64,000 nucleotides of DNA from Heterohyrax brucei (lineage: Eukaryota; Chordata; Mammalia; Hyracoidea; Procaviidae). The notes beneath the pieces are model-generated. The model had not been told where the DNA came from and searched no databases. It saw only the letters and a list, made by a program, of their open reading frames with translations. Shown here one piece after another: positions 12,990 through 24,250 of this stretch. The stretch's first letter is position 1, and every line of letters starts with the position of its first letter. Made by a program: the position numbers and the translations under genes. Location of the stretch: the NCBI GenBank assembly GCA_028571685.1, contig CM053152.1, forward strand, positions 23,444,001 through 23,508,000, read 5' to 3'.

Positions 12990-14526
12990 TTAACCAGCTT
13001 GCGCAGACTGAAGGTAACTGGCATTTTTTAACTGTTTTCTACTTTTTGTTGATCGGAAGATGGGAGATGGGCTTAACCAACAACTATGCTGAGCCACAGT
13101 GCTAAAGTGATCAGCAGGTGGAATAGACACATTTTGAGAGCCCAGCTCCAGACTCAGAGCACCACAGCCCATCCATCCTCTCTTTTAGAACCTCTGCCAT
13201 AGATTCTGCTGTTTTGCCCAGAGAAGGCGGTGCAGCTTGACTGGGACACCATCTTGTTTGACTGGGAGGCAGAATCACCCAACTGGAGCCCTCAGCAGGG
13301 GCTAATTTCTGGCCTGGGAGGGAGTCCCAGCTTTTCCCAGCAGAAAAGCTGGGTTTAGCACAGTGTGGGACCTGGAAGGAGATGACAGCAGGCCAGTAGC
13401 CTGTCCCTACTTTGAACTGTATCATAGCATCTGAGAAGAGCTGAAGAGGTGCCTCTGTTCTCAGCTGGAAGGAGAGGCTTGCCACACCAGACAGCCTGAC
13501 TGATTTTGGAAGTGGTGAGATAGCTTTTACCTTTTAAAGTAAGACTGCTTAGAGAAATAACTGCAAGTGCAGCTTGATAGCATCTCTTCCAGCCTTTACC
13601 AACTCACATCATACAGTCAGCTGACAGCCCCCCAGTGACTCTGTAAGTATGGGCATATCTTTGTGAGTCAGGAAGTGGAGCCTTCTACCTCAGAGATGCC
13701 ACTGGGCCCAGTCACAGTAGTACATAGAGGTTGCTGGTCATCAACTTCCTTCTCAGAACTGTGTCTCATTTCCTGTTAAGGCAACACCAGAGACACTAAA
13801 CAGCCTCTAGATTCCCAAAGGCAACAAAATCTACTCAGAAATTTAAAGAAACATCCACCCATGGGTCCATAAAACTCACAAAATAAACAATCAAAGAACT
13901 TCCCAGATGAAGAAGCCAATGCAAAAGTATCAGAGGTCGAGTACAAAAGAATTATCCAGACATCCCTCCTAAACATTATAGAAAATGCAGCAGAGCAAAA
14001 TGAAAAATTAAGCAAGTTGTTTGAAATGATGGAACACCAGCATTTTGAAATCGAACAGATCAATAACAACATTACAGAACTAGACAGTCTGATTCAAAGC
14101 CAAAAGAGCAGAACTGAACAAACAGAAATTAGACTAAGCCACCTTGAAGATAGAGCTACTGACACCAGCATTTATGACTAGAAAGAAACAAGAAAAATGA
14201 AGAAGAATTAAGAAACATGTGGGACTCTATCAAGAGGGATAATCTATGATTAATCGGAGTTCCCGAACAGGGAAGTATACCTGAAAACACAGAGTATTGT
14301 TGTTGAGCTGCTGACAGAAAATTTCCCTGAAATTATGAAAGAAGAGAACATAGATATCCAAGATGCATATTGAACACCACAAAAATCAGACCCTAAAAGA
14401 AAGACACCAAGGAGTATTTTAATCAAGTTTAACAAAACAAAATGTAAGCAGAAACTCTTAAAGGCAGAGAGACTCAAAGCAACCCCAACATTCAGAGGGA
14501 AGCCCTGTAGGCCTTCATCTGACTTC

Positions 14527-14754
14527 TTGGCAGAAATGATGCTGAAGCAGAGGCAGTGGGATTACATATTCAAAGCCTTGAAGGAAAAAATCTTCCAACC
14601 AAGAATTACATATCCTGCAAAACTGTCTTTCAAATATGAAGACAAAATTAAGACATTCGCAGATGAAGATAAACTTAGAAACTTTATAAAAACCAGACCA
14701 AAGCTACAAAACATATTGAAAGAAGCTCTTTGCTTAGAAAAGCAAAACCATTAA
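14527..14754 (+). pseudogene. L1 'B' ORF1p C-terminal piece
   Basis: 75 residues including FQPRITYPAKLSFKYEDKIK and ILKEALCLEKQNH, the conserved end of L1 ORF1p. The earlier coiled-coil portion at 13860-14500 is recognisable but broken. Confidence 0.8.
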
Positions 14755-15556
14755 CACTAAATGTAAGGAGGCAACAGAGGACACAACATCAGAAGCCTAT
14801 TTAGTTAGAGAAGACACAAAACTCAATCAAAGCTACAATATTAAAAGAGGGGATCCAGTGATCATCATATCATGAAAACTATACCATCACATTAAAAAAA
14901 GAGATATACTACACTAGTTATAGTCCATCCAGATGGAGAGGAAGTAAGATATGTAGAAGTTAAAATCGGGTTTAAATTTAGATTATTAAGGGGAATCAAA
15001 AGGGTAGCTGCAGAGCACAATGAAGATGCAGTATATCAACAGGAGAAACGTAACACAGGAGTCTCAATAAACACAAAACCAACACTGAAAAGGATGAAAA
15101 AATAAATCCATAAAGAAGAATGGCCCAGAACAGAATATTAAGAGCAACAGAGAAAACATCAACACAAAAATAAATACATCAAAATGACAGCACTAAACAC
15201 ATACCTATCAATAATTATAATGAATGTAAATGAACTGAATGCTCCAGTAAAGACACAATGAGTGATATCTTGGATCAAAAGACATGACCCATGTACATGT
15301 TGCTTACAATAAACTCACCTTACACTTAAAGATATGAACTGAAAATTAAAGGATGGAATAATATATACCAAGCTAACAATATACAAAGAAGGGCAGATGT
15401 GGCAATAATAATCTCAGAGAAAATAGACTTTAATGTAAAATCCACCAGCATGGACAAGGATGGTCACTATTTATTGCTGAAAGATTCAATACACAAGCAG
15501 GACTTAACAATATTAAATATTTATGCACCCAGTACTAGGTCACCTAAATACATTGA

Positions 15557-15979
15557 TTGAACACTGACTACACTGAAAAATTAGACCACTCCACAATAAT
15601 AGTGGAAGACTTTAACACCATACTTTCAGTATTTGACAGATCTTCTAGAACAAAGCTCAATAAAGACACAGAAGATCTTATTGCCACAATTAAACAAGTA
15701 GACCTCATTGACATATACAGAATATGTTATCTATCAACAGATAACTACATTTTCTTCTCCAGTGAACATGGAACATTTTCCAGAATAGATCCTGTGTTAG
15801 GACATAAAGCAAATCTCAACAAAATCCAAACCACTGAATTATTGCAAAGCATCTTCTCAGACCATAAAGCCATAAAAGTTGAAATCAATAGCAGAAAAAA
15901 AAATAGCAAATTAATTCCACTGCTTAGAATATTTTCTACAGAATCAAGGGCAGTCACACGAACACATACATGTACGTGA
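15557..15979 (+). pseudogene. L1 'B' ORF2p endonuclease, C-terminal half
   Basis: 140 residues from the apurinic/apyrimidinic-like endonuclease of ORF2p. DFNTILS corresponds to the usual GDFN active-site motif, and FSDHKAIKV carries the catalytic SDH. The frame then runs through the deletion junction at about 15905 into sequence of the ORF2 C-terminus (LIPLLRIFSTESRAVTRTHT). The endonuclease N-terminal part lies at about 15200-15550 in broken frames. Confidence 0.8.
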
Positions 15980-17583
15980 ATGTATATTGCAGCACAGTTC
16001 ACAACATCAAAAAGATGGAATCAATCCTGATGCCCAACAACAGATGAATGGATAAACAATCTACAGGTATACTCAATGGAACTATAGTATACTCAGTGGA
16101 ACACTATACAATGGTAAAAAACAATGATGATTTTAGGAAGCATCTCATAACTTTTCTTCAGTTGGAAGACATTATGTTGAGTGAAATCAGTCAGCAGTAC
16201 CAGGACAAATATCATATGAGACCCCTAATATAAGGATTTTAAAACAACTCATGTACAGAAGAAAAGACTTTTTGACAGCTGCCAAGGGAGGTGAGGGAGG
16301 GAGGAAAAGGGTTGATTATACATTAGATAGTTGATAGAAATTTGGTTAGGTGAAATCAGTGACAGCACACATGAGAAAGAAGATCAGTTTAACTGGACTT
16401 CAACATAACCTGAAAACTCCTCCAGTCTTAACCCAATATTGCAACGATAAAGTAGCAGGCATGGGGTTCCAGGGACCATGTTCTTAGGGGCCATCGAGGC
16501 CAATTGTTGTAACTAGACTATTGCTAATAGAGTCTTTTGCACCCCATATGGGTGAGTGGCATCTGGGGCCTTAAAAGCTAGCAAGCTGCCATCTGAGGTA
16601 CCCCAAATATTCCCAACTCAGCTGGAATAGGACACCAAGGACAACAACAACATGAGTGAAAAAGAGCCCAGAAGACAGAAAGACCCACGGGATTGGGTGA
16701 CTATATCAACATGTGACCAGAGGAATCAGATGGTGCCCACTTACCACCAATGATAGCCATGATAGGGCTCATAATATTGAGTCCCAGTGGCAAAACAAGA
16801 AAAAAAGGAGGTGCACCATAAGAACTCCACTAAAAGACTGCAACCGGTGATCTGAAGGCCTGGGAGTTCCCCTGGAAGGATGGCCCCTAGACCTGACGCT
16901 GCCCTGATCATAGATCATTACTGAGGTCAACTCTTCGGATAGGAATGGATTGGATTAGGTGACAAGGAGTGACCATATCATGTGTGCACTTTATGGTTCT
17001 ATGCATCCATAGAATATTGTCCTACTGGCCTCTTACCAGAGGGGAGTGGAGAGCGTAAAGGGGAGGAGACAGGAGAGTGTTAAGAGGATATGACATGTAC
17101 AGAACAGAAAGGAGGATTGTGTAGTCACCAGGCAAGGACAGCAGAAGGAGCTGCAGGTAGGCAGGCATGCGAATTTAAACTGTATTGTCAACTTTCACTC
17201 AATCACAGTACAAAAAAAATCTTAAAAAGGAAAGCAAAGTTGGAATACTTAAAGTCACCTTTGAGGGAACTCTGTTCCTGGAATTCACAGAGGTTTAGCA
17301 CAAGTCTTATCTAATGATCAGACCCCACCATTTGCTGAAATCAGTCTGCTATGCCCCACAGGTATAGCCCAAACCAGCCTGGTATGTGCCACTTGGTATG
17401 ACCAAATAACCATAAATAGCTTTTGCGTCAGCCACCTCCCACCTCCTTATCAGACCTTTCTGCCATAAAATCATAAATCTCCTCACTGGAGCTTTCCACT
17501 GTAAAACAATAAACGACTTTTGCGTCAGTCACCCCTCACTTCCTCATGGGAACTTTGAAACTATAAAATCTTTGGTCACCAGG

Positions 17584-18084
17584 TGTCATGGTTTGAATTG
17601 TGTCCCCCCAAAAATGTGTGCAGCCACGTGGCTGGGATATGGTTCCCAGTATCTTGGGACTGTCCTCCATTGTGTGGTTTTGCTAACCTGTATGTTAAAG
17701 GATTAGGGTGGGGCTGTGAATTCCTGCTATGGGGGAAGTTTCCCTGGAGTATGGCTTGCCCCACCCTTAATGCTTTTAGCTTGCAAGGAATAAAAGGAAA
17801 AAGAACCAAGGACAATTTGAGAACCTCGCTACCATCAAGCAAGCAGCACCGGGAGCAGAACGCGTCGTTCAGACCAGAGGTTCTTGCGTTAGGACGCTCC
17901 CTGGACAATGACTGATGCAATACTGGACTTTCCTCCAGAGCCGTCAAGGGGAAAGTCTTTCCCTGGAGCGGACACCCTGAATATGGACTTGCAACCTACC
18001 GGACTGTGTAAGAACAAATCTTTCTTTGTTAAAGCCATCCACTCTGTGGTATTTCTGTTAGAGCAGCCCTAGCTGACTAAAACA
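17584..18084 (+). repeat. 5' LTR of MaLR-like element
   Basis: 501 bp, near identical to 19028-19528. Both ends and the flanking CCAGG fit a complete LTR. Confidence 0.9.
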
Positions 18085-18215
18085 GAATTGGTACCGTGGG
18101 AGTGGGGTGCTGCTCTAGCAAATACCTAAAATGTGGAAGCCACTTTGAAACTGCGAATGGATAGAAGATTCAGAAGGAAAGAAGAAGGCGCAGATGGTGA
18201 GAAACAACAGAGGAC

Positions 18216-18262
18216 TGGCAGCAGCAGCAGCGGCAGCAGCAGAACCAGAGGCAGCGCTGCAG
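18216..18262 (+). repeat. CAG/GCA triplet-rich stretch in MaLR internal region
   Basis: Imperfect GCA repeats (about 12 triplets) within the internal region. The open frames through it are chance. Confidence 0.8.
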
Positions 18263-19027
18263 CCGACCCGTGGAGCGAGAGAGGTCAGTGCCTGCGCAGA
18301 ATTTTCCTCGCGGAACGGGGTGCCTCTGGGCACTTGAATCGGTGAGCTGACCTTGCTGACCCACGGAGTGAGAGAGTTGAGTGCCTTTGGGCAGGACGCT
18401 TTCCAGCAAGAGTGGGGTGCCTCCGGGCACTTAAACCAGTGGAGCTACAGAGCTTTGGAACACTTGCCCGGCAGGGCAGATGTGGGCCTGAGGCCCAGGC
18501 CATGCAGCCATAGGAAGCTGAAGCTGAAGAGACAAATAGCGTGAGAAGCTGAGCTGCCTCAGTCTCAAGAGGTATGGCCATGACCTCAGGGGTTTGAAAG
18601 GGTGGAACCATGGCGTGCTGTGTTCGTAAGGGTGGAATTGCCACTCAGTTGGGCTTAGGGTGCTCCTAAAGCCGATGGGACAGAGTTTCTGTCCAAGTGG
18701 GCCTTGAAGGCAGAGTTGTAGCACGGGGTTGGAGGTCTCCACTCAGAAACCTGAGAGTGTGGCTGATACCTAGAGTATGGAGAGCATTGCTGTTGTGTAG
18801 AATGTCTCAGAAAATGTAAGAGTATTTCCAAAGCTTTGAGGGCTAATGTAATGTGTCCTGTTGACTTGCCTGTTGCCTGTTAATGCCTTCTAAGTTTCAC
18901 AGATGTAGATTTTGGACTTGGAACTGATTTAAGACTTCTGTTATATGGATGGACATAATTTTACTATGGTGAGATGAATGTGTTAAATGTTTTTGTGATG
19001 TGATTTTTGGGTTGTCAAAGGGTGGGA

Positions 19028-19528
19028 TGTCATGGTTTGAATTGTGTCCCCCCAAAAATGTGTGCAGCCACGTGGCTGGGATATGGTTCCCAGTATCTTG
19101 GGACTGTCCTCCATTGTGTGGTTTTGCTAACCTGTATGTTAAAGGATTAGGGTGGGGCTGTGAATTCCTGCTATGGGGGAAGTTTCCCTGGAGTATGGCT
19201 TGCCCCACCCTTAATGCTTTTAGCTTGCAAGGAATTAAAGGAAAAAGAACCAAGGACAATTTGAGAACCTCGCTACCATCAAGCAAGCAGCACCGGGAGC
19301 AGAACGCGTCGTTCAGACCAGAGGTTCTTGCGTTAGGACGCTCCCTGGACAATGACTGATGCAATACTGGACTTTCCTCCAGAGCCATCAAGGGGAAAGT
19401 CTTTCCCTGGAGCGGACACCCTGAATATGGACTTGCAACCTACCGGACTGTGTAAGAATAAATCTTTCTTTGTTAAAGCCATCCACTCTGTGGTATTTCT
19501 GTTAGAGCAGCCCTAGCTGACTAAAACA
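19028..19528 (+). repeat. 3' LTR of MaLR-like element
   Basis: Direct repeat of 17584-18084, preceded by a polypurine tract and followed by the CCAGG target copy. Confidence 0.9.
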
Positions 19529-19789
19529 CCAGGTATTGGCAGGGCTGAGCCACATCTTGGTTCAGACCCCACTTTCTCTTTGGATAAACTTCACTGAACT
19601 CTTGGGCTGATGTGTTTCTGCCCCTGTTTCATGCCATTCTATTCGCAATGACGTTAAATAAATAAAAAGCTTCTGAGACTTAAAATTAGACTTAAGGTAT
19701 TGGACACATTTAAAGATACACCAGTGAACAACCTAAGTCCAAGTAACTCTCATTCTGAATCAACAGGAAGGTTTTCCAGTCTCCAGTTT

Positions 19790-20345
19790 CATCCCTCTCC
19801 AATCAGCCCTTCACATTTCTGTCAGACTTTTCTTTCTAACAAGCACATCTGAAGACATGATTCCTCTCATTTAAAAACCTTTCAGTGACTCCTCGTTGGC
19901 TTAATTATGAAGTCTTTAGTTTTGGGCTTCCCTGCCTTCTTCAACCTAATCTTTCACTTTGGCCACCTGTTGAAACCTGTATCTGGCTGTACCAAACCTC
20001 TTGTCCCTTTTCCAATACATCTGTTTGCAGCTGCCCTTCAGTGGAAGCTCCTATTTCCCTTATAGTCCATCTGACTGATACTTGATCGTCTTGTCAGACA
20101 GCTCGACTGTCACCTACTCTGAAGAGCCTTTCCTAGGCATTTGATAGAGCTGATCTCTCCCTCCTTTATATCCTGTGGGGTCCTGCACATGATTCTATGA
20201 CAGTATCTTGAACACTTAACTATCTTTATGTGTTTATGACCTCAAGATCCATGAGGGTAGGCACCTATTTTTACTCAGCTTTTTCACCCCAGTGCTAGTC
20301 GCTTTAGAAAATAACAATAAAAAGAAATTCATTGAATAAATGACC
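19790..20345 (+). repeat. L2 LINE 3' fragment
   Basis: Shows the L2 ORF2-end and 3'UTR landmarks 'ttaaaaacctttcagtgact', 'agatccatgagggtaggcac' and a closing TGAATAAATGA-like end. Ancient and strongly diverged. Confidence 0.65.
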
Positions 20346-20811
20346 TAAAAAGAATATTCAGATTCTTAGCTCTACCTTCAACTCCCTGTCTTTTTCTGAT
20401 GTATCTCTCAAATGATACCTCACTGGCACATTCTTGTCATGCACTGTGTCTAGGGTTTTCCTTCCAATATACTGTCTTCGTATAAAAATTTCTTTCCTTT
20501 AAAAACCTTGGCTGATTTATTAGGCTTCAAAAAAGTTGTCTAGGTCATTCTCTCACCTTGTCTCCTTCTTACCTAAAATTGTGAGTTTATTTCCACAATA
20601 CTTTCTCTAAGAAAGTGTAATTTCTGGTTCTATCCATTTTTCTTCAATTACATATGTATCTCAATAATTAATCATTTGAATAATAAGGGGAAATATGATT
20701 TCCACACTCATCTACATGTAGGGACATTTGTCAAATACAGGTCTTTATCCTATTATGTAACTATAGTTTTGCCTGATTTTAGTTTAGATTATTAGGAGGA
20801 CTTAGGACATG
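20345..20811. other. Unassigned sequence
   Basis: T-rich sequence between the L2 and the ERV. Nothing recognised. Confidence 0.4.
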
Positions 20812-20815
20812 TTCT

Positions 20816-21467
20816 TGTCAAGGTTATCTAGGGAACCTGATCTCTGCTGCCACATAGTGTATTTTATTCCAGAATCTAACATTTTCTAGGGATAACAAAG
20901 GTCGTAGTTTGCATTATAGAACACACACAGTATTGATATGGTTACCAAAGGAACCTGATCTGCCACGTATCTACAGTTCTCCCTGGCAGTTTGTGATGCA
21001 GATTTGGGTTCTTCCTGGCAGCTGGGATGCAAATAGAACAGTTTCTCCTGGTAGTTGTAAGGTGGCTACGGTTGCCTCAGGCCCAAATCAGAAGCCAAGT
21101 TACTACCTTCCCCTCCCATCTATGACCACTCCATTTTTTTTTTTAAATTATCAGTGAATGAAAATGTAGATTCTCATATAAATTTGCATGCTCACCTATA
21201 TGTCGCTTCTTGTTTTTGCCGATAAAAAGCACCCCAAAATGTGGACTGGGTCTTTTTTTCACTCACGGAGACTAACCTGTTCCCTCTTTGGAACATGCTT
21301 TCCCTTAATAAACTTTTCTGTCATTTGCTACTGAAAAGGATGCGTCCTCGTGTGCCTTGGGAATGGGGATCCCAGTTTGCCACCTGTCGGGAGACCGAAC
21401 TTGCTAGTTCGATTGCCAGAACCGAAATCAGGTCACTCAGGGTCTAATCAGCTGCACAACTTCGACA
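20816..21467 (+). repeat. 5' LTR of the gamma-type ERV
   Basis: Starts TGTCAAGG and ends TTCGACA. It contains a TATA-like ATAAAAAG near 21222 and AATAAA near 21307. It is longer than its partner because an L1 tail of about 75 bp is inserted at 21130-21206. Confidence 0.8.
21130..21206 (-). mobile_element. Short L1 3' end in the LTR
   Basis: Reads as the reverse of the L1 3' terminus seen at 38.17 kb (poly-T, then tgaatgaaaatgtagattct... ). It is absent from the partner LTR at 27.65 kb, so it entered after the provirus formed. Confidence 0.75.
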
Positions 21468-24107
21468 TTTTGGTGTCAAAATCTGTGACCTGGTTCCTCT
21501 ATGGCCTGACTTTTCTCTTCTTTCTGCTGATGAGTGATGGGGACCCCTGAGGAGAAGCTGCCCTTACCACATGTGGGGACCATTCTCCAGGCCACCCTCT
21601 ATATGGCCCCTGTCCAGACTGAAAATCAGATCTGGCATTGCCACCTTTGTAGGGCCCCTCCAATAGCTACCTACTTGTTTCACATCTGGTAATCAGATGA
21701 AGTCCCAGATCCAGTCCCTAACTTATTGAGCCTTCTCATCAAACATCTCCTCGCATGCCTTTGGGCCCATTCTTCCCTTTTAACTATGTCCTCCAAAATA
21801 TTAATTTCTTGGGGAACTTTCTCCAACTGGTCAAAGGGCCCTCTTGAAGGTGTAACTCCTCTTTGATTTCTGGCTCTACTGCCCCTTCTTTGGAAATCTT
21901 TTAGGTAACAAGATGGATATTTCTAAGAAACTATGGGATCCCAATATGGGATGCTAAAAACAGAGAGTTATGGACAAAACACACCCCAGTTTCGGGAGTG
22001 ATCTACAGGGAGGGATGCCCCAACTGGTTCAGTCTTGCAGACAGTTTCTAGGGCACGGGTCTCCAGGAGATCTGGCCAGGTAGAAAAGCAGTGAGACACC
22101 TCCCCATGGAAGCCTGGGAGAAGGATGCAGAGATGCCTCCCTCATTCCTTTTAATTTCAGCTTAGTGGTGGCTGGGATGCTAGCCCTCACAAGCCCAACT
22201 CCCCTTGTCAGGTCCTCCCTGTGGAACGGGGCCCACTAAGTACTAACACATATCCCATTAAGTCCTTAAAAACTGGAGCAGTCCTAACCCAATTCCAGAC
22301 CCCGCAGTCAACCAAGTCTCCCTAAGCAATTCTTTCTTGCGTATCTCACAAGGAGCCTTGGGGGCCTTCAGAGACCTCCAATCACAGTTTGGTGACCAGG
22401 AGCGGGCCCCCAAAATCAGGTGAGACCTCCAAACCCTGACAGGACAGAGACGGACAAGCCACCTCACTAATAGAAAAAGGCAAGTGGCCGCTGGAGCAAT
22501 GTTGATGCCGAGCCTTCTCCTGAGGTGGGTGGCTATTCCAGCATCTGGACAGGTAAGGGAACGAGAAAATCTTTAACCTCTGCTTCTTCAAGTTGCCTGT
22601 CCACTGGGCAGCTACCTACCCATTGTATCTTGTGTTTTGTCTTCCCTTTAGTAAGTGCTGGGCACAGGCATTGGATTGAAGATCTCTATTTTTTTTTTTT
22701 TTAAGTAGAGGGCAGAGGACTGATGACCCTAGTTTTTGTCTGCCTGCTTTGTCTTTTGCTTTGTTGAAATTTGGTTTGTATTCTGGGGGCCAGGCCCAGA
22801 CAGTCATTTTGTAATACGTCCTAGGGAAAAGTTCTGGAACACCTAGACATTTGGTAATAGGAAGAGACTTCCGCATGGCCTTTTGTTAGGGTCTGATCCC
22901 CTCCCCATCCCCTGTCCTTCACAGCCATCACCTCAGTCTGGAGGATGGAATCTGCTGATGCTCCGCCTTCTTGGACCATTCTTACTTCTCTAAATTTCTT
23001 GTGGCACAGTACCACTCTTAAATGGGACAGCAGCCCCATGTATGTCTTCCTCTTTACTTTCACACTGGCCTTCTGTAACAACTTGTTTCAACACCTCATT
23101 ATTTTTGTGAAGTTTGTGTTCAGTTGTGGGGACCACGGGTTTGTAACTTTCCCTGGAAAGTGTCTGAGAGATTGCATTATTCCTGTAGGCTGACTGTTAG
23201 GTGCGTAAAACTTTGCTACAAAAAAAAATGTGTTCCAACCCTAGCAAGAGATTTGATCAGTTGAGCAGAGAATCTGTAATTTCCAAAGTGAGTTGATAGA
23301 CACTTTATGAGTTAAAATTAGATTGGGAAAAATAAGAGACACAGTAAAAACTGAGTAAAAACCTAAAATGTTTCAATTACAGGCTTTAAAGTAATTTCCA
23401 GGACCTTTTAGGTAACTAGCTGATAAGAAATTGAGTTAACAGGTATGTGTCACAGTTGAAATGCATGTATGTTTGCTTTTCAAGTAGCATAAGAAAATAT
23501 ATGTAAGTCTTAATGGGTGAGTTCATTTTCATTGTTTAAAGGGATATACTGTAGAGGTTTGCTGAAAAATATTTATGGTCAAAAGTTTTGTCTGACAAAA
23601 GCTTAATGGTTTAATTTATGAGATTTTTAAGAACATAGTGTTAGAAAGAATTGGTTTCTTTTTGCTGTTAAAATAACAAACTTTTTTCTGATTTCTGAGT
23701 AAACAGTTAATTTATTCCTTGTGTTATCTCCCTTTGAGGCAAAGATTTGAGTTCTCATTAGAATCAGATTCCTGAGTCAGAAAATCAAACCACAGGACTT
23801 GGAAAAGGAAAAAAAAAAAAAAAATTAAGATTTTCTTACTGTAAGATCTTTAATTAAATAACTTTGATATTGTTTTTTACAACAAACTCCTAACAACTCT
23901 GAAACTTCACGGAAAGCTGTGAATAATACCCTTTTCTAAAGGGGCAAAGAGTCTTATTTAGTAAACTATATGGCATGGGTTAAAATTAAGTATCTAATTT
24001 TCACTGGGTTAAAATTTATGTTGGTTATTTCCTGTTATATTTTTGCTTAATATTATTTAATAAATGCATAATATTAAGTCATAATTAGTTCCTAACTGCT
24101 AATGGAA

Positions 24108-24250
24108 GAAAGCCTGGTTGCATAGTGGTTACATGCAAAAGTTCAGCAGTCAGAGTCTACCAGGCACTCCTTGGGATCTCTGTGAAGCCGTTTCACTCTG
24201 TTCTATAGGGTTGCTATGATTCAAAATTAACCACAACACTTGGTTTGGTT
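24108..24250 (+). repeat. AfroSINE inside the ERV
   Basis: Plus-strand copy with head 'gcatagtggttacatgcaaa' and tail 'ggtttggttt'. It lies in the leader of the 20.8 kb ERV. Confidence 0.75.

Larger units (their letters stand above)
11784..17215 (+). mobile_element. L1 'B', lacks reverse transcriptase, with TSD
   Basis: Bounded by the 13-bp target duplication AAAATCTTAAAAA at 11771-11783 and 17216-17228. Order: 5'UTR (11784-13850, interrupted by an ERV LTR piece), ORF1 (about 13860-14755), inter-ORF (14755-15190), ORF2 endonuclease (about 15200-15905), then a jump straight to the ORF2 C-terminus (about 15915-16240) and the 3'UTR. About 3 kb carrying the whole reverse transcriptase is absent. 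The 3' end (GGAGCTGCAGGTAGGCAGGC... then poly-A) is the same type as in the other L1s here. Confidence 0.85.
17584..19528 (+). mobile_element. Young MaLR-like LTR element, whole
   Basis: Two 501-bp LTRs (17584-18084 and 19028-19528) differ at only about three positions. Both start TGTCATGG and end CTAAAACA. The 5-bp target duplication CCAGG (17579-17583 and 19529-19533) is exact, as in ERVL/MaLR elements. The internal region is only 943 bp, begins with a TTGGTACC primer-site-like stretch and ends in a polypurine tract (AAAGGGTGGGA). It has no recognisable gag or pol and depends on other elements. By its near-identical LTRs it is the youngest LTR element in the window, likely a few million years or less. 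Confidence 0.9.
17331..19640 (+). mobile_element. LTR split by a MaLR-like insertion
   Basis: Two flanks, 17331-17583 and 19534-19640, join into what looks like one ERV LTR starting TGAAATCAG and ending near TTTCA. The left part carries two copies of an approximately 95-bp unit (each with CTTTTGCGTCAG and ATAAAATC), like duplicated U3 enhancers. Family not identified and edges approximate. Confidence 0.35.

Noticed and set aside
17576-17947. 123-codon minus-strand frame, repeated at 18897-19391
   Set aside because: It is LTR sequence; its second occurrence is the other LTR.
18133-18644. Several overlapping open frames on both strands in a GC-rich stretch
   Set aside because: They lie in the internal region of the MaLR-like element, overlap on both strands and carry only triplet-repeat sequence.
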